The notes under the pieces: model-generated
The model's database searches: none
Told to the model about the DNA's origin: nothing
Seen by the model: only the letters and a program-made list of their open reading frames with translations
Program-made: the position numbers and the translations under genes
In this document: positions 24,974-32,613 of the stretch, one piece after another
How the letters are laid out: each line of letters begins with the position of its first letter
How positions within the stretch are numbered: position 1 is the first letter of the stretch
From: a virus
IMG/VR virus record: IMGVR_UViG_3300045739_000092
Span: 1-60,525 of that record
Direction: 5' to 3' (one strand)
Length of the DNA stretch: 60,525 nt

Positions 24974-25185
24974 TCCTCGCTCCCTTCGATGATGGCGATG
25001 ACTTGACCGTAGGCCACCATCGCACCGAACGCCTGCGCCTTATGGGGCTTGTCGATGGCAGCGTGGCGATGTTCCCACACCGCATCGGCCTCGGCCTGCT
25101 CCACCGCCTTCCTGATCCGCTGGCGTTCGGCCTTCCTGGCCTCGGCCATCTTGCGAGCGACGTACTCCTCGTCGTGCCTACCCAT
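24970..25185 (-). CDS. Array protein, YVARKxAEARK family (first gene of the array)
   Basis: 71 residues from ATG 25185 (GTG 25188 also possible; the TGAGG suits the ATG). EEYVARKMAEARKAERQRIRKAVEQAEA is a long charged helix shared with its neighbour. Ends VIAIIEGSEE. It lacks an upstream junction repeat, marking the 5' border of the array, and overlaps the lipoprotein gene by 8 bases. Confidence 0.6.
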   Translation of the reverse strand: MGRHDEEYVARKMAEARKAERQRIRKAVEQAEADAVWEHRHAAIDKPHKAQAFGAMVAYGQVIAIIEGSEE

Positions 25186-25693
25186 CACATGGCCTCAGAG
25201 CATCAGCCGACTGGTTGAGCATGAAGTTCCCCTCCGTCAAGAGGAGGACAGCTTCATCCAAGAGGTCCGCGTCCACCGCCAACATTCCTTCACCTGCCGT
25301 TCGGTACCCATCAGCGAACAGGACATACGCATGATGGAATAGCTCCATAGCCTCTCTCCACTCTGATGGCGGAGTCCCGAGAGCACGAACATCATCGTTG
25401 ATGGATCGGAACTCATCAGCTAGCTCCAACAGTTCAAGACCCCCATCAGTCCAGTCCATCCTGCCGTCCATGACAGCCGTGGTGACATAAACCCCAAAGT
25501 CGATCATGCCATCTACCGGGTCGGTGATGAGCACGACCCGACTGGCGTAGTCCTCACAGTCTGTGGACTTGGAGATCCCTACAACATTGGGGCTGTAGTC
25601 CTTTACGGTCGCATCCGTAGCACATGCGCCCAGCATCAGAGCCAAGAGCAACATCATTGCTGTTCGTTTCACCCGTTTCGCCCTTTCACCCAT
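25178..25693 (-). CDS. Phage-encoded lipoprotein
   Basis: 171 residues. Basic n-region, hydrophobic TAMMLLLALM and a lipobox LGAC give a signal peptidase II site with the lipidated Cys near residue 24. The mature part is acidic and helical, with cysteines in DCEDYA and RPCDG. Lipoproteins of phages often act in superinfection exclusion by blocking DNA entry or receptors; that role is only inferred. ATG lies within the end of a 33-residue TM gene. Confidence 0.7.
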   Translation of the reverse strand: MGERAKRVKRTAMMLLLALMLGACATDATVKDYSPNVVGISKSTDCEDYASRVVLITDPVDGMIDFGVYVTTAVMDGRMDWTDGGLELLELADEFRSINDDVRALGTPPSEWREAMELFHHAYVLFADGYRTAGEGMLAVDADLLDEAVLLLTEGNFMLNQSADALRPCDG

Positions 25694-25787
25694 CGTTCAT
25701 ATCCCTTCCTGCCCAGGCCCACATGCGGACCAGCCAGTAGAGGCTGGCGATGGTGCCCCCAGCGATGAACGCCAGAAGCTCACTCAC
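25686..25787 (-). CDS. 33-residue membrane peptide
   Basis: GTG 25787 with GAGGAG seven bases upstream. LLAFIAGGTIASLYWLVRMWAWAG forms one transmembrane helix followed by a polar end. Overlaps neighbours by 8 bases on both sides, so it is embedded in a coupled run of membrane-related genes (80-residue TM protein, this peptide, lipoprotein). Confidence 0.55.
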   Translation of the reverse strand: MSELLAFIAGGTIASLYWLVRMWAWAGRDMNDG

Positions 25788-26022
25788 TCTCCGGCTCCTC
25801 CTCGCCGGTCAGCATCCTCTTGTAGCCTTCCACAACCTGACCAATGGCCGAGGCGACCGCCTTACGGTCCATCCACATCACCCAGGTCATCAGCAGGATG
25901 GTCGCCAGGACCGCCGCGCCCACGATGATCATGCTTTCCATGAAGCTGAGCCGCACGGCATCGAGCGCTGCCTCTAGATCGGTGTCGGTCAGCCTCACCA
26001 CGGTCGGTGTCGTCTGGTACAT
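25780..26022 (-). CDS. Small single-pass membrane protein
   Basis: 80 residues, SD GAAAGGAG. An amphipathic N-terminal helix (LTDTDLEAALDAVRLSF), one TM (MIIVGAAVLATILLMTWVMWM) and a charged cytoplasmic-like tail ending EEEPESE. Looks like small holin-accessory or membrane-anchoring proteins of actinophages, but no family is assignable. Confidence 0.6.
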   Translation of the reverse strand: MYQTTPTVVRLTDTDLEAALDAVRLSFMESMIIVGAAVLATILLMTWVMWMDRKAVASAIGQVVEGYKRMLTGEEEPESE

Positions 26023-26085
26023 GTGTGCTCCTTTCGCAATAACACAGAGTGATGAGTCCGCACTTGACGCACCACCCTCCTCCAG

Positions 26086-26745
26086 TCACTTCCTCTTCAG
26101 AGCTTGTATCAGCTTCTGAGCTCTACCCTTCCCGACTCCCTTCACTCCCTGAAGATCAGTCTCCCCTACCGACCACTCCAGGGGTGCCCCCCCGAAGTGG
26201 TCGTAGATGGCGCCAGCAACTTCCGGCCCGATCCCCTCGAACGATTGCAGTAGGTGGATCCCCCAATCCCTGTTGGTGACCTTTCCCCATGGACTAGTAG
26301 GTCCTGGGCGTCGGAGCAGCGATGTGTGTTTCGTCTTCTTCGACCACCGCTGGATAGACAAGATGGCGGCTACGGTCTCGTCTAGGTTCCTCACCCTCAT
26401 GGTGGGTACGTTGAACTCGAGGGCCATCGTCATCAGAAGGGGGTAGAACTGGTCACGATGGAACTGCCGGCGATCATCCATCAGATGCCCATCCACCGTC
26501 CATTGACCGAACCCCTCGATTATCAGAACCACATGATCGAGAGCCGCCATCTGGTGGAGCTCCTTCGAGAGCCTGTTGTCATAGACCGACGAGAGGAAAT
26601 CAGCGGGGAACTGCTTGCGCTGGATTCCGAACTTCCGGCGCTTAGCTGCCCAGAAGATGTCAACCCCATAACGCTCAGGCGTAGAAGACGTCTTGCCGAG
26701 AGCCTTGATTTCATCCGGCTCAGTCGGTGATATCAAGAGACTCAT
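26086..26745 (-). CDS. ERCC4-type nuclease with HhH domain
   Basis: 219 residues. GVDIFWAAKRRKFGIQRKQFPADFLSSV and VVLIIEGFGQW follow the ERCC4/XPF nuclease fold order, with the usual D...ERK-like core partly altered (GIQRKQF). Two helix-hairpin-helix units close the protein: FEGIGPEVAGAI and VKGVGKGRAQKLIQALK. Such proteins cleave branched DNA or act as structure-specific nucleases. Neighbours are a RecA-like ATPase and RecB-like nuclease, supporting a recombination module. ATGA overlap with the upstream gene. Confidence 0.75.
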   Translation of the reverse strand: MSLLISPTEPDEIKALGKTSSTPERYGVDIFWAAKRRKFGIQRKQFPADFLSSVYDNRLSKELHQMAALDHVVLIIEGFGQWTVDGHLMDDRRQFHRDQFYPLLMTMALEFNVPTMRVRNLDETVAAILSIQRWSKKTKHTSLLRRPGPTSPWGKVTNRDWGIHLLQSFEGIGPEVAGAIYDHFGGAPLEWSVGETDLQGVKGVGKGRAQKLIQALKRK

Positions 26746-26954
26746 CCTTCTAGTGGAGGAGCAGCAGAGAACCAGGCCTTGGCGTCGTGATCCCTATCAC
26801 GCTGAGGGTCGAGATGAATCCACCCCACTCTGAAGTCTGCCATCGAGAACCCGTCGTAGCGTCGGCTCCTTTTCGGGAGTTCCTCAAGAGGGATCCACTT
26901 GATGAGCTGATTACAGACCATGCAGGGCTTCGTCGTGGTTTCGGGAGTCGTCAC
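26742..26954 (-). CDS. Small hypothetical protein with Cys pair
   Basis: 70 residues, GTG start overlapping the stop of the ATPase gene. KPCMVCNQLIKWIPLEELPK and RVGWIHLDPQRDRDHDAKAW resemble the zinc-ribbon halves of small phage proteins in which a Cys pair and a His pair chelate metal. No known role; coupling places it in the recombination operon. Confidence 0.55.
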   Translation of the reverse strand: MTTPETTTKPCMVCNQLIKWIPLEELPKRSRRYDGFSMADFRVGWIHLDPQRDRDHDAKAWFSAAPPLEG

Positions 26955-27775
26955 TCTTCCTCCTCTTCATCTCCCGCCCGCCCTACTTTCCATCCAGCTA
27001 TCTTCAGTAGGTACTCCTTGGCAAAGCTCTTGCCAGAGAGATCCCTGTTGGTGACAACTTCCCGTTCTCGATCCTTGACGGTGGTGAAGGCCCACTCATC
27101 CTCCCCCTTAGACCTCATGTGGAGGATGGTGTGGGGGTAATGGGCAGTTCTCTTCTCGCCTTCTGGCTTGAACCCAATGGAGTCGAAGACCTCGATGATC
27201 TCCTTCTTGTCGGCCCAGGCACCGGAGCGGCTGAGAGGTTTCTGGCCTGTGGTGATGAGGACGTGAGCCTTGTTCCGCAAGAGAACTTGCTCGGCGAACC
27301 TCTTGTAGAGGGGCTTGATGACTCCCCAATCGGATGCCCCCTCGAACCCCTCATCGCTCTTCTTTGACTTCGATGCCTTCGCCGCTGCAGCCTTCCTTTC
27401 CAGGAAGTAATCGGCCATGTCCTTGCCGTAGGTCTCTTGGCTGAAGTAGTTCTGGGCTTCTTCCCAAGCATTCGAGAAGAGGTCACAGATGATCCAGTCT
27501 CCCCTAGCCGCCTGCGGCCTGATTTCGGCAATGGCCTCCATGTACTCATCGAAGCTGTCGACCTCCCAAACTTCTAGGTTGTCGAGCTTCCCGAAGCTCT
27601 TCGATTGCAGCATCCGATCGACGGCGTAGTCGGTGTCGATGACGTACATCTTGGACGAGCTTCTCGTCTTCTGTAGCAACTTGGCTACCGACAACCAGGC
27701 TCGGGTCTTGCCGGCTCCTGGGCCACCCATGAGCAAGATCCGTTCACGTGCTTTCCCCGGGGGGTGTATCGGCAT
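26951..27775 (-). CDS. RecA-like P-loop ATPase, Sak4-like
   Basis: 274 residues. Walker A GGPGAGKT at residues 17-24; Walker B-like DWIICDLF near 93-100; a sensor-like AHVLITTGQ follows. The tail is highly acidic (GDEEEEE), a feature of recombination and SSB-interacting proteins. Size and order fit phage Sak4-type single-strand annealing/RecA-like ATPases. It is flanked by a RecB-like nuclease and an ERCC4 nuclease, so together they may form a recombination-dependent replication or repair module. An alternative is a general AAA_24 ATPase. Confidence 0.7.
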   Translation of the reverse strand: MPIHPPGKARERILLMGGPGAGKTRAWLSVAKLLQKTRSSSKMYVIDTDYAVDRMLQSKSFGKLDNLEVWEVDSFDEYMEAIAEIRPQAARGDWIICDLFSNAWEEAQNYFSQETYGKDMADYFLERKAAAAKASKSKKSDEGFEGASDWGVIKPLYKRFAEQVLLRNKAHVLITTGQKPLSRSGAWADKKEIIEVFDSIGFKPEGEKRTAHYPHTILHMRSKGEDEWAFTTVKDREREVVTNRDLSGKSFAKEYLLKIAGWKVGRAGDEEEEE

Positions 27776-28740
27776 CAGTCCTTCTCCTTTGCCGTGACTC
27801 GGAGAACATCGAATGGTTCTCCTGTGGTGATGAATCGACCGAAGACTTCATCCCCGAGTTCGGCCCTGGCCCTGGCCTTGTCGAAGCGTTCAGCACCCTT
27901 CTGTTTGTGGACACTGAACTTGTACTCGTCGGTCTCTGACTTGATAGGTTCCCCTTCATGGGCCTCTCCGCCGGCCTTGATGATGCTGGCTATCCGGTTC
28001 CGGAGTTCGTTCTTCTTCTCTTCCATGTCTGCGAGGACCGACTTCACCGTCAGGTACTCAGCAGCCAAGGAATCGAGTTGGATGGCGGTGATCCCAGAGG
28101 GAGGAAGCAAGTCGCTGTCGGGCGCCTCGTCGTGGAGGAACCAGTACTGGCAGGGGAACCGCTCTGGATCGCACTCTGGCATGTCACCCAAGCCGAAAGC
28201 CTTGAAGACCTTCATGGCCTTGGCCTTGATCTCGCGTAGGGGGATGGGGGGTTTCTGGATAACGAACGTATCTAGGAAGCCATCGTCTCTTCGCTTCACG
28301 GCGTAGAGCGCATCTCGGGCGCCGCTCCCATACATGTAGGCAGAGATCTGCCAGGCGTACTCGGGTCTAGCAGCGAACTTCCCATCCATCCATTTGTCGA
28401 ACGCTGCTCGGGACATGGACTTAGCCTCGAAGATCCTGTTCGGGATGCCCTTGACTCGTCCGTCAAGATGGCCCACGATGACTAGCTTCTGTGGAATCAC
28501 CCAAAGCTCGACCTCCTCCTGATCGTCAACGATCTCGATACCGTCAAGGGCCAGCGATTCCTTGATGGCAGCTTCGTGGAGGTCTCCCTCAGCGAATATC
28601 CGCTTCGTGTTCTCGGAATGGGGTTCGGGATCAACCCCGGATAGGGATGCCCACAGGGCTCGAGAGCAGTACCCGAGGGACGATCCACGAATAACCGTGA
28701 CTCCATCGGGACGAACGTATGCCATGCCGGCGTCACTCAT
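27775..28740 (-). CDS. RecB/Cas4-like PD-(D/E)xK nuclease
   Basis: 321 residues, SD GGAGGAAGG. Nuclease core: His55 in GDLHEA, Asp93 in GHLDGR, and Glu105-x-Lys107 in FEAKS, in the right order for the PD-(D/E)xK RecB family. Cys25 and a CDPERFPC pair could be remnants of the Cas4/AddB iron-sulphur site. The C-terminal third is charged and helical. Phage members produce 3' tails for annealing proteins; the adjacent Sak4-like ATPase fits. Stop overlaps the ATPase start. Confidence 0.8.
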   Translation of the reverse strand: MSDAGMAYVRPDGVTVIRGSSLGYCSRALWASLSGVDPEPHSENTKRIFAEGDLHEAAIKESLALDGIEIVDDQEEVELWVIPQKLVIVGHLDGRVKGIPNRIFEAKSMSRAAFDKWMDGKFAARPEYAWQISAYMYGSGARDALYAVKRRDDGFLDTFVIQKPPIPLREIKAKAMKVFKAFGLGDMPECDPERFPCQYWFLHDEAPDSDLLPPSGITAIQLDSLAAEYLTVKSVLADMEEKKNELRNRIASIIKAGGEAHEGEPIKSETDEYKFSVHKQKGAERFDKARARAELGDEVFGRFITTGEPFDVLRVTAKEKD

Positions 28741-28759
28741 GATGACCTTCCTCCGGGGA

Positions 28760-28792
28760 GGGAGCGGGGTAAGGGGAAAGAACCCCGCTCCC
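28760..28792 (-). terminator. GC-rich hairpin between ssDNA-binding candidate and nuclease genes
   Basis: GGGAGCGGGGT (28760-28770) and ACCCCGCTCCC (28782-28792) are a perfect 11-bp inverted repeat with an 11-base loop, 12 bases past the stop of the 28804-29514 gene. No U-run follows on the minus strand. It probably attenuates or protects the 3' end of the upstream message so that it is expressed more than the nuclease. Confidence 0.65.
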
Positions 28793-28803
28793 CCTCACCG
28801 GAT

Positions 28804-29514
28804 CTATTCCTCGATCTCAGACCAGATGCCGTCGTCCTCATCGAGAACATCGGCATGGAGCTCTTCGTTCGAGGGATCTTCGATCTCCGGGTACTTCTCG
28901 TAAACGGCAGTCACGAAATCATCGTGATCGTCGCCGGCTTCGCTGACCTTGTTCGCCAGCTTGACGAGCTTGCTGCGGAGACCCTTCCCCTTCGAGGAGC
29001 CGGATCTACCGGCTTCAGCTTTTGGGGACTTCTTCTTCTTCTTCGAGTCGCCGTTCCCCTCCACATACGAGGTCGGGAGGAGGACCTCGAAGTCCCCGAG
29101 TCCCTTGCGCTCGATGAGGACACGCTCCATGTGGAAGGTGAGCCCCTCCCAGATCTCGGCGTTGTCGGGAGTTCCCCGCTCCATCAAGACGTCGTTGGCC
29201 TCTGTGTCCAGAGCAGCCTTGATGAAGGCCATGTAGTTGGTCGAAGAGCGGAACCCGCTCAGACCATCATCGCTCACCGCCGTCTTGCCGCGGTCCTCCG
29301 TATCCCACCCGGAGCCAACCGAGTAGAACTGCCGAACGAAGTTGCCCTCTGCCTCTGAGTCGGGGGAGGTTCCCTCGAGGATCATGAGGAGGACTTCACC
29401 GTTCTGGTAGCCATCGTCGTAGCCGAACCGGGCCTTCTCGATCGTGAAGTCGAAGTCATCGAGCAGGCCGGTCGACACGACCGGATCCCACCCGACTCCT
29501 GTGTTCTTCGCCAA
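28804..29514 (-). CDS. Probable ssDNA-binding protein with acidic tail
   Basis: 236 residues from TTG 29514 (SD AAAGGAAA at 7 bases). Residues 20-140 form a beta-rich domain; then a Lys/Ser-rich linker (KKKKKSPKAEAG), a helical segment, and a strongly acidic end (LDEDDGIWSEIEE). An OB-like core plus acidic aromatic-containing tip is the usual SSB plan, and the following hairpin suggests high expression. No direct family match. The start (NTGVGWDPV) carries a motif shared by two neighbouring proteins. Confidence 0.5.
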   Translation of the reverse strand: MAKNTGVGWDPVVSTGLLDDFDFTIEKARFGYDDGYQNGEVLLMILEGTSPDSEAEGNFVRQFYSVGSGWDTEDRGKTAVSDDGLSGFRSSTNYMAFIKAALDTEANDVLMERGTPDNAEIWEGLTFHMERVLIERKGLGDFEVLLPTSYVEGNGDSKKKKKSPKAEAGRSGSSKGKGLRSKLVKLANKVSEAGDDHDDFVTAVYEKYPEIEDPSNEELHADVLDEDDGIWSEIEE

Positions 29515-29528
29515 TGTGTTTCCTTTCG

Positions 29529-29612
29529 TCAGAGACCCTGCGCTGTCCTTCTTCTACCTCTGGGCCACCCAGCAGAGTCTCGAGAGTGGCCGACCCATGA
29601 GGAGAGTGTCAT
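29529..29612 (-). CDS. Possible 27-residue peptide between helicase and ssDNA-binding genes
   Basis: ATG 29612 overlaps the helicase TGA (ATGA), the usual coupling here. The peptide (TLSSWVGHSRDSAGW then an Arg-rich end) has no recognisable feature and no SD beyond the upstream AGGGGC. Kept as low confidence; the stretch may simply be the leader of the downstream gene. Confidence 0.3.
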   Translation of the reverse strand: MTLSSWVGHSRDSAGWPRGRRRTAQGL

Positions 29613-31753
29613 GATGCCCCTAGTGCTTTGTCCCCCTTTCGCTTGCCGCGAAGCACTAGTGCCTTCTTCCACCATTCGGGAAGCATGGCCTTGCGCTTTC
29701 GGTAGATCTTCTCCATGAACTGCGAATCCAATATGTAGATCTCGCAGTAGTCGTCGGCGGTACGCATGGCCCGCCCTGACATCTGTACCAAGGTGCGAAT
29801 CGTCTGCATGTCGTACCACGCCTGGCCCTGACTCCGAGGCTTCGAGTAGAGACGAGCAGAGATCTGTTTGTCTCCGAGGTTCGGGAAAGGAATCTTGACG
29901 ATGACGACGACTCGGCAGGCGTCTCCGGCCAGGTCGATACCACGGTCGAAGCTAGGAGCCAACATCACTCCATTGGCTGACTCGAGGAACCTGTTCAGGG
30001 CACCCTCTCTCTCCCGGGCGTTCTTGTAGGTGAAGAGGCGACCCGAGTGGCCGGTCCTAGAGAGATAGTCGTAGGTGTGGGCGGTGAGCTCGTATGAGAC
30101 TGTGTGTATGAGGACACGTTCGTCTGGGTAGTCGTCCAACAGGTCGTTGATGCTGCTCATCATCGGCGGGTAGGACGTGGCCTTGTTCTTGTGGCTCATG
30201 GGGGCGATGTTCTCGATGTAGATAGGCCGGCGACGTGGGTCGAAGTTGGAGTCGATAGAGACTACTGCCCACTCATGATCCTCCAGGCCAAGGTTCTGCG
30301 CTTCGATCTCTGGGCTGATAATGGTGGCCGACATCAAGAGCCATCTCTTCGCCTTCTCCCACAGCAACTTCCGGGCGTAGCCGTCCACTCTGATCGGCTT
30401 GAAGTGGACTCCCCTATCTCCCGTGTAGACCCAACCCTCCTCCAGTTCGATGTAGTCGTACCCATCGTCATCGGTCTTGACTCGGCTGAGATCGGTGAAG
30501 CGTTGGTGGAGATTCGCCCACTTGCTGTGCTCTCGACGTTCGTTGTGGTCTTTGCTGTTGGGACTGAGGAGGTTGCGCTTATGGGCGATGGCCGGGAGGG
30601 CGTCTTGGGAAGCCCATTCCACCCATGAGGAGGGGATCGTCTTGCGCCTCGGTGGGCCGATACCGAGTTGTTTCAGCATCCTGTCGGAAAGGACTACTTC
30701 CACGTAGCGCATGATCTCCTGTTCCAGCATGTCGGCCTCGTCAACGATGACCAGCGGCATCCCGGTGAAGATGGCGTTGTACGCGTTGGATTCGTAGAGG
30801 AGATAGGAAGTGTTCGCTACCGCCAACTGAGCCGTGGCGGCTTCGGTCTTAGCGACTTGGTAGGGGCAGGCAGCGAAGGGATGGCATTGGGAGCAGTGGC
30901 GAACCTCTTTGTCGAAGAGAGCCTCATTGGGGGGGCAGGAAGAGCACGCCGGGTACCTCGACAGAGCAGCGTCGCATGTCTCCGCCGTGATGGTCGGGAA
31001 GTCATCTGGGCGATCAAAGGTGGGGTAGTTCGAGCGTCCCTTGATGACCCTGGCATAGGGGAAGTCCCGTAGGACCTGATCCTGGAGTGTCTTCGTAGTG
31101 CAGGTGTAGACACACCAATCACGCTCTGTCGTCCGATACCGTTCCTGTAGTACCCGCCGAACACTGTCGGCTATCAGGGTCTTGCCCGCACCGGTGTTGG
31201 CATCCAGGAAGACCGCCCGCTTCCCGTTGGAGAAGTGCTGAACGACTTCCTGGATGCCCTCCCATTGATGGGGGAAGAAAGACTTCACCCAGGGCGGGAA
31301 CACCGGCTGCCCCGGATAAAGAAGGACCTCCGGGGCGGGAACGTCGACGTCCAGATCGACAGCGGTATCAGCGGGAGCGGGCAGATCTGCCCCCGGTGCT
31401 GCCTCTCTACTCTCCTCGACGCCGACGTTCCCTTCATCCTCACTGTCAGGGTGGTCGATGAGGGCTATACGCCCTTTCCTGGCGAGGATGACATAGAGAA
31501 TGTGTGAACAGATCTGGCGATACTCCCCGCCGTGGTGGTTCTGGCAGGAACAGCGGTAATGGTTGGAGTCCATCGGCATGGTGACGTAGTACTTGGGGTA
31601 CTTGTCGGAGAGACCTGAGTCTCCCAGCACCACCCAGGAGGATCCCTCTTTGGTCTCGTACCCGGTTCTCTTCTTGGCACGATCGACCAGTGTCTTGCGG
31701 AACTTCGCCTCGATGGGACGATGTTCTACTGCTTCCCACCCAACCTTGCTCAT
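29609..31753 (-). CDS. DinG/XPD-like helicase with N-terminal SWIM zinc finger
   Basis: 714 residues. Cys68, Cys70, Cys82 and His84 form a SWIM finger (CxCx11CxH). Helicase motifs follow: Walker A ANTGAGKT (185-192), DEAD (338-341) and motif VI QMSGRAMRT (657-665). Between motifs I and II lie Cys260, 270, 273, 287, 290 and 296, positioned like the XPD/DinG iron-sulphur cluster. These enzymes unwind DNA 5'-3' and remove R-loops and forks. The acidic Pro/Ala linker (about 101-140) separates finger and motor. N-terminus MSKVGWEAV belongs to the shared motif group. Confidence 0.9.
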   Translation of the reverse strand: MSKVGWEAVEHRPIEAKFRKTLVDRAKKRTGYETKEGSSWVVLGDSGLSDKYPKYYVTMPMDSNHYRCSCQNHHGGEYRQICSHILYVILARKGRIALIDHPDSEDEGNVGVEESREAAPGADLPAPADTAVDLDVDVPAPEVLLYPGQPVFPPWVKSFFPHQWEGIQEVVQHFSNGKRAVFLDANTGAGKTLIADSVRRVLQERYRTTERDWCVYTCTTKTLQDQVLRDFPYARVIKGRSNYPTFDRPDDFPTITAETCDAALSRYPACSSCPPNEALFDKEVRHCSQCHPFAACPYQVAKTEAATAQLAVANTSYLLYESNAYNAIFTGMPLVIVDEADMLEQEIMRYVEVVLSDRMLKQLGIGPPRRKTIPSSWVEWASQDALPAIAHKRNLLSPNSKDHNERREHSKWANLHQRFTDLSRVKTDDDGYDYIELEEGWVYTGDRGVHFKPIRVDGYARKLLWEKAKRWLLMSATIISPEIEAQNLGLEDHEWAVVSIDSNFDPRRRPIYIENIAPMSHKNKATSYPPMMSSINDLLDDYPDERVLIHTVSYELTAHTYDYLSRTGHSGRLFTYKNAREREGALNRFLESANGVMLAPSFDRGIDLAGDACRVVVIVKIPFPNLGDKQISARLYSKPRSQGQAWYDMQTIRTLVQMSGRAMRTADDYCEIYILDSQFMEKIYRKRKAMLPEWWKKALVLRGKRKGDKALGAS

Positions 31754-32007
31754 GAGCGTAGGTTGCGGAGGTTGGCGATGATGTTGCCGAGCTCGGAGAC
31801 GGCGTGCTGGACACCATGGAGTTCGTTGCGGGTGTTGCGGAGAAGTCGAACCCGTTCGTTGGATACCGCGGCCACATTGGCAGCACCTTCGTCTGCCTCG
31901 CCCAACTGGAAGCGGAGGATCCTGAGTTCCTCACGGAGCTCCGTGTTCTCATCGTGGAGACGAGCGATCGTCTCGATGAGCTCAGTTACGTCCTTGTGTT
32001 CCACCAC
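31750..32007 (-). CDS. Small coiled-coil protein
   Basis: 85 residues, GTG start with AAGGGGAAT before it. Nearly all heptads (TELIETIARLHDENTELREELRILRFQL) then a second helix. ATGA overlap with the helicase gene suggests it is made with it, perhaps as an oligomerising partner. First gene after the promoter at 32037-32065. Confidence 0.6.
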   Translation of the reverse strand: MVEHKDVTELIETIARLHDENTELREELRILRFQLGEADEGAANVAAVSNERVRLLRNTRNELHGVQHAVSELGNIIANLRNLRS

Positions 32008-32036
32008 ATTCCCCTTGTTCCTAGTGAGGGACTTGG

Positions 32037-32065
32037 ATTATGCCACAGACTGGCCGCTACCACAA
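32037..32065 (-). promoter_or_regulatory. Promoter for the helicase operon
   Basis: On the minus strand: TTGTGG (complement of 32060-32065), 17-base spacer, CATAAT (complement of 32037-32042), matching -35/-10 consensus 3/6 and 5/6. It is 30 bases upstream of the coiled-coil gene start and lies in the 99-base gap after the RHH gene. Confidence 0.6.
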
Positions 32066-32106
32066 GTCATTATTGACTACAGTTCGGGACTACCCTCACA
32101 GCAGGG

Positions 32107-32613
32107 CTAGAACCCGCCGATGGTCTTGATCTTGCCCTCGAGGAGAGCGATGTAGCGGCTGCGATGTTCGATGGGGACGACGTGGGCCTTGTTGAGCATG
32201 TCCTCGCAGTACTCCCGGAGGCGTTCGTGCTCGCCGGCCGTCTGGTAGTGGGTGCAGTTGGTCTCGATGATCTGCAGCATCTCCCGGAACTGTTCCCGCT
32301 GGTCAGAGATCCTCTTGTTGTCGTGGTAGAGGACCGTCAGGTTGAGGACTCGCTGGAGTTCGCCTGACCTGATCTTCGATTGAAGAGTGTGGAGCCGGTG
32401 GACTATGGCGTCTCGTACCAGATCGGATGCTGTCTGGTAGTCAGGGATGATGTTCGACTCGATGATCTTGCTGATCTCGGCTCGAACCTCTGTTGGTACC
32501 TGAGTCCGTATCTCCTTGCCGTGCCCCTGGCGATCGGAGGCCGACGTGTAGAACTGATTGGGGTCGTATGTCCCTTTGCCACCAACGGGATCCCACCCGA
32601 CCTTGCTCGTCAT
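32107..32613 (-). CDS. Ribbon-helix-helix-type DNA-binding protein
   Basis: 168 residues, SD AAGGAAGGAG. After MTSKVGWDPVGGKGTYD, the segment KEIRTQVPTEVRAEISKIIE...TASDLVRDAIVHRLH has the strand-helix-helix pattern of RHH repressors. The C-terminal half is helical. It is the first gene of the leftward block and may autoregulate the divergent 32614-32743 interval. Its N-terminus is the clearest example of the VGWDPV motif. Confidence 0.65.
   Translation of the reverse strand: MTSKVGWDPVGGKGTYDPNQFYTSASDRQGHGKEIRTQVPTEVRAEISKIIESNIIPDYQTASDLVRDAIVHRLHTLQSKIRSGELQRVLNLTVLYHDNKRISDQREQFREMLQIIETNCTHYQTAGEHERLREYCEDMLNKAHVVPIEHRSRYIALLEGKIKTIGGF

Larger units (their letters stand above)
22971..24994 (-). 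repeat. Nine-copy start-associated junction repeat
   Basis: On the minus strand the sequence CATCGAAGGGAGCGAGGA is repeated at nearly every gene junction. Plus-strand positions of its complement are 22971-22989, 23174-23192, 23398-23416, 23655-23673, 23890-23905, 24277-24289, 24540-24555, 24776-24791 and 24976-24994, spaced 200-390 bases. Each copy ends 2-4 bases before an ATG or GTG, and the next start overlaps the previous stop. It supplies the SD (AAGGGAG). In most genes it also encodes a C-terminal IEGSEE, but in 23645-23887 it is read in another frame, so selection appears to act on the nucleic acid. It resembles in principle the start-associated sequences described in Cluster K mycobacteriophages. 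Confidence 0.85.

Noticed and set aside
25862-26089. Minus-strand frame beginning GTGACTGG with CVKCG and CYC motifs
   Set aside because: It overlaps the well-supported 80-residue membrane gene over most of its length and becomes Arg/His/Gly noise there; only the first 22 codons look protein-like.
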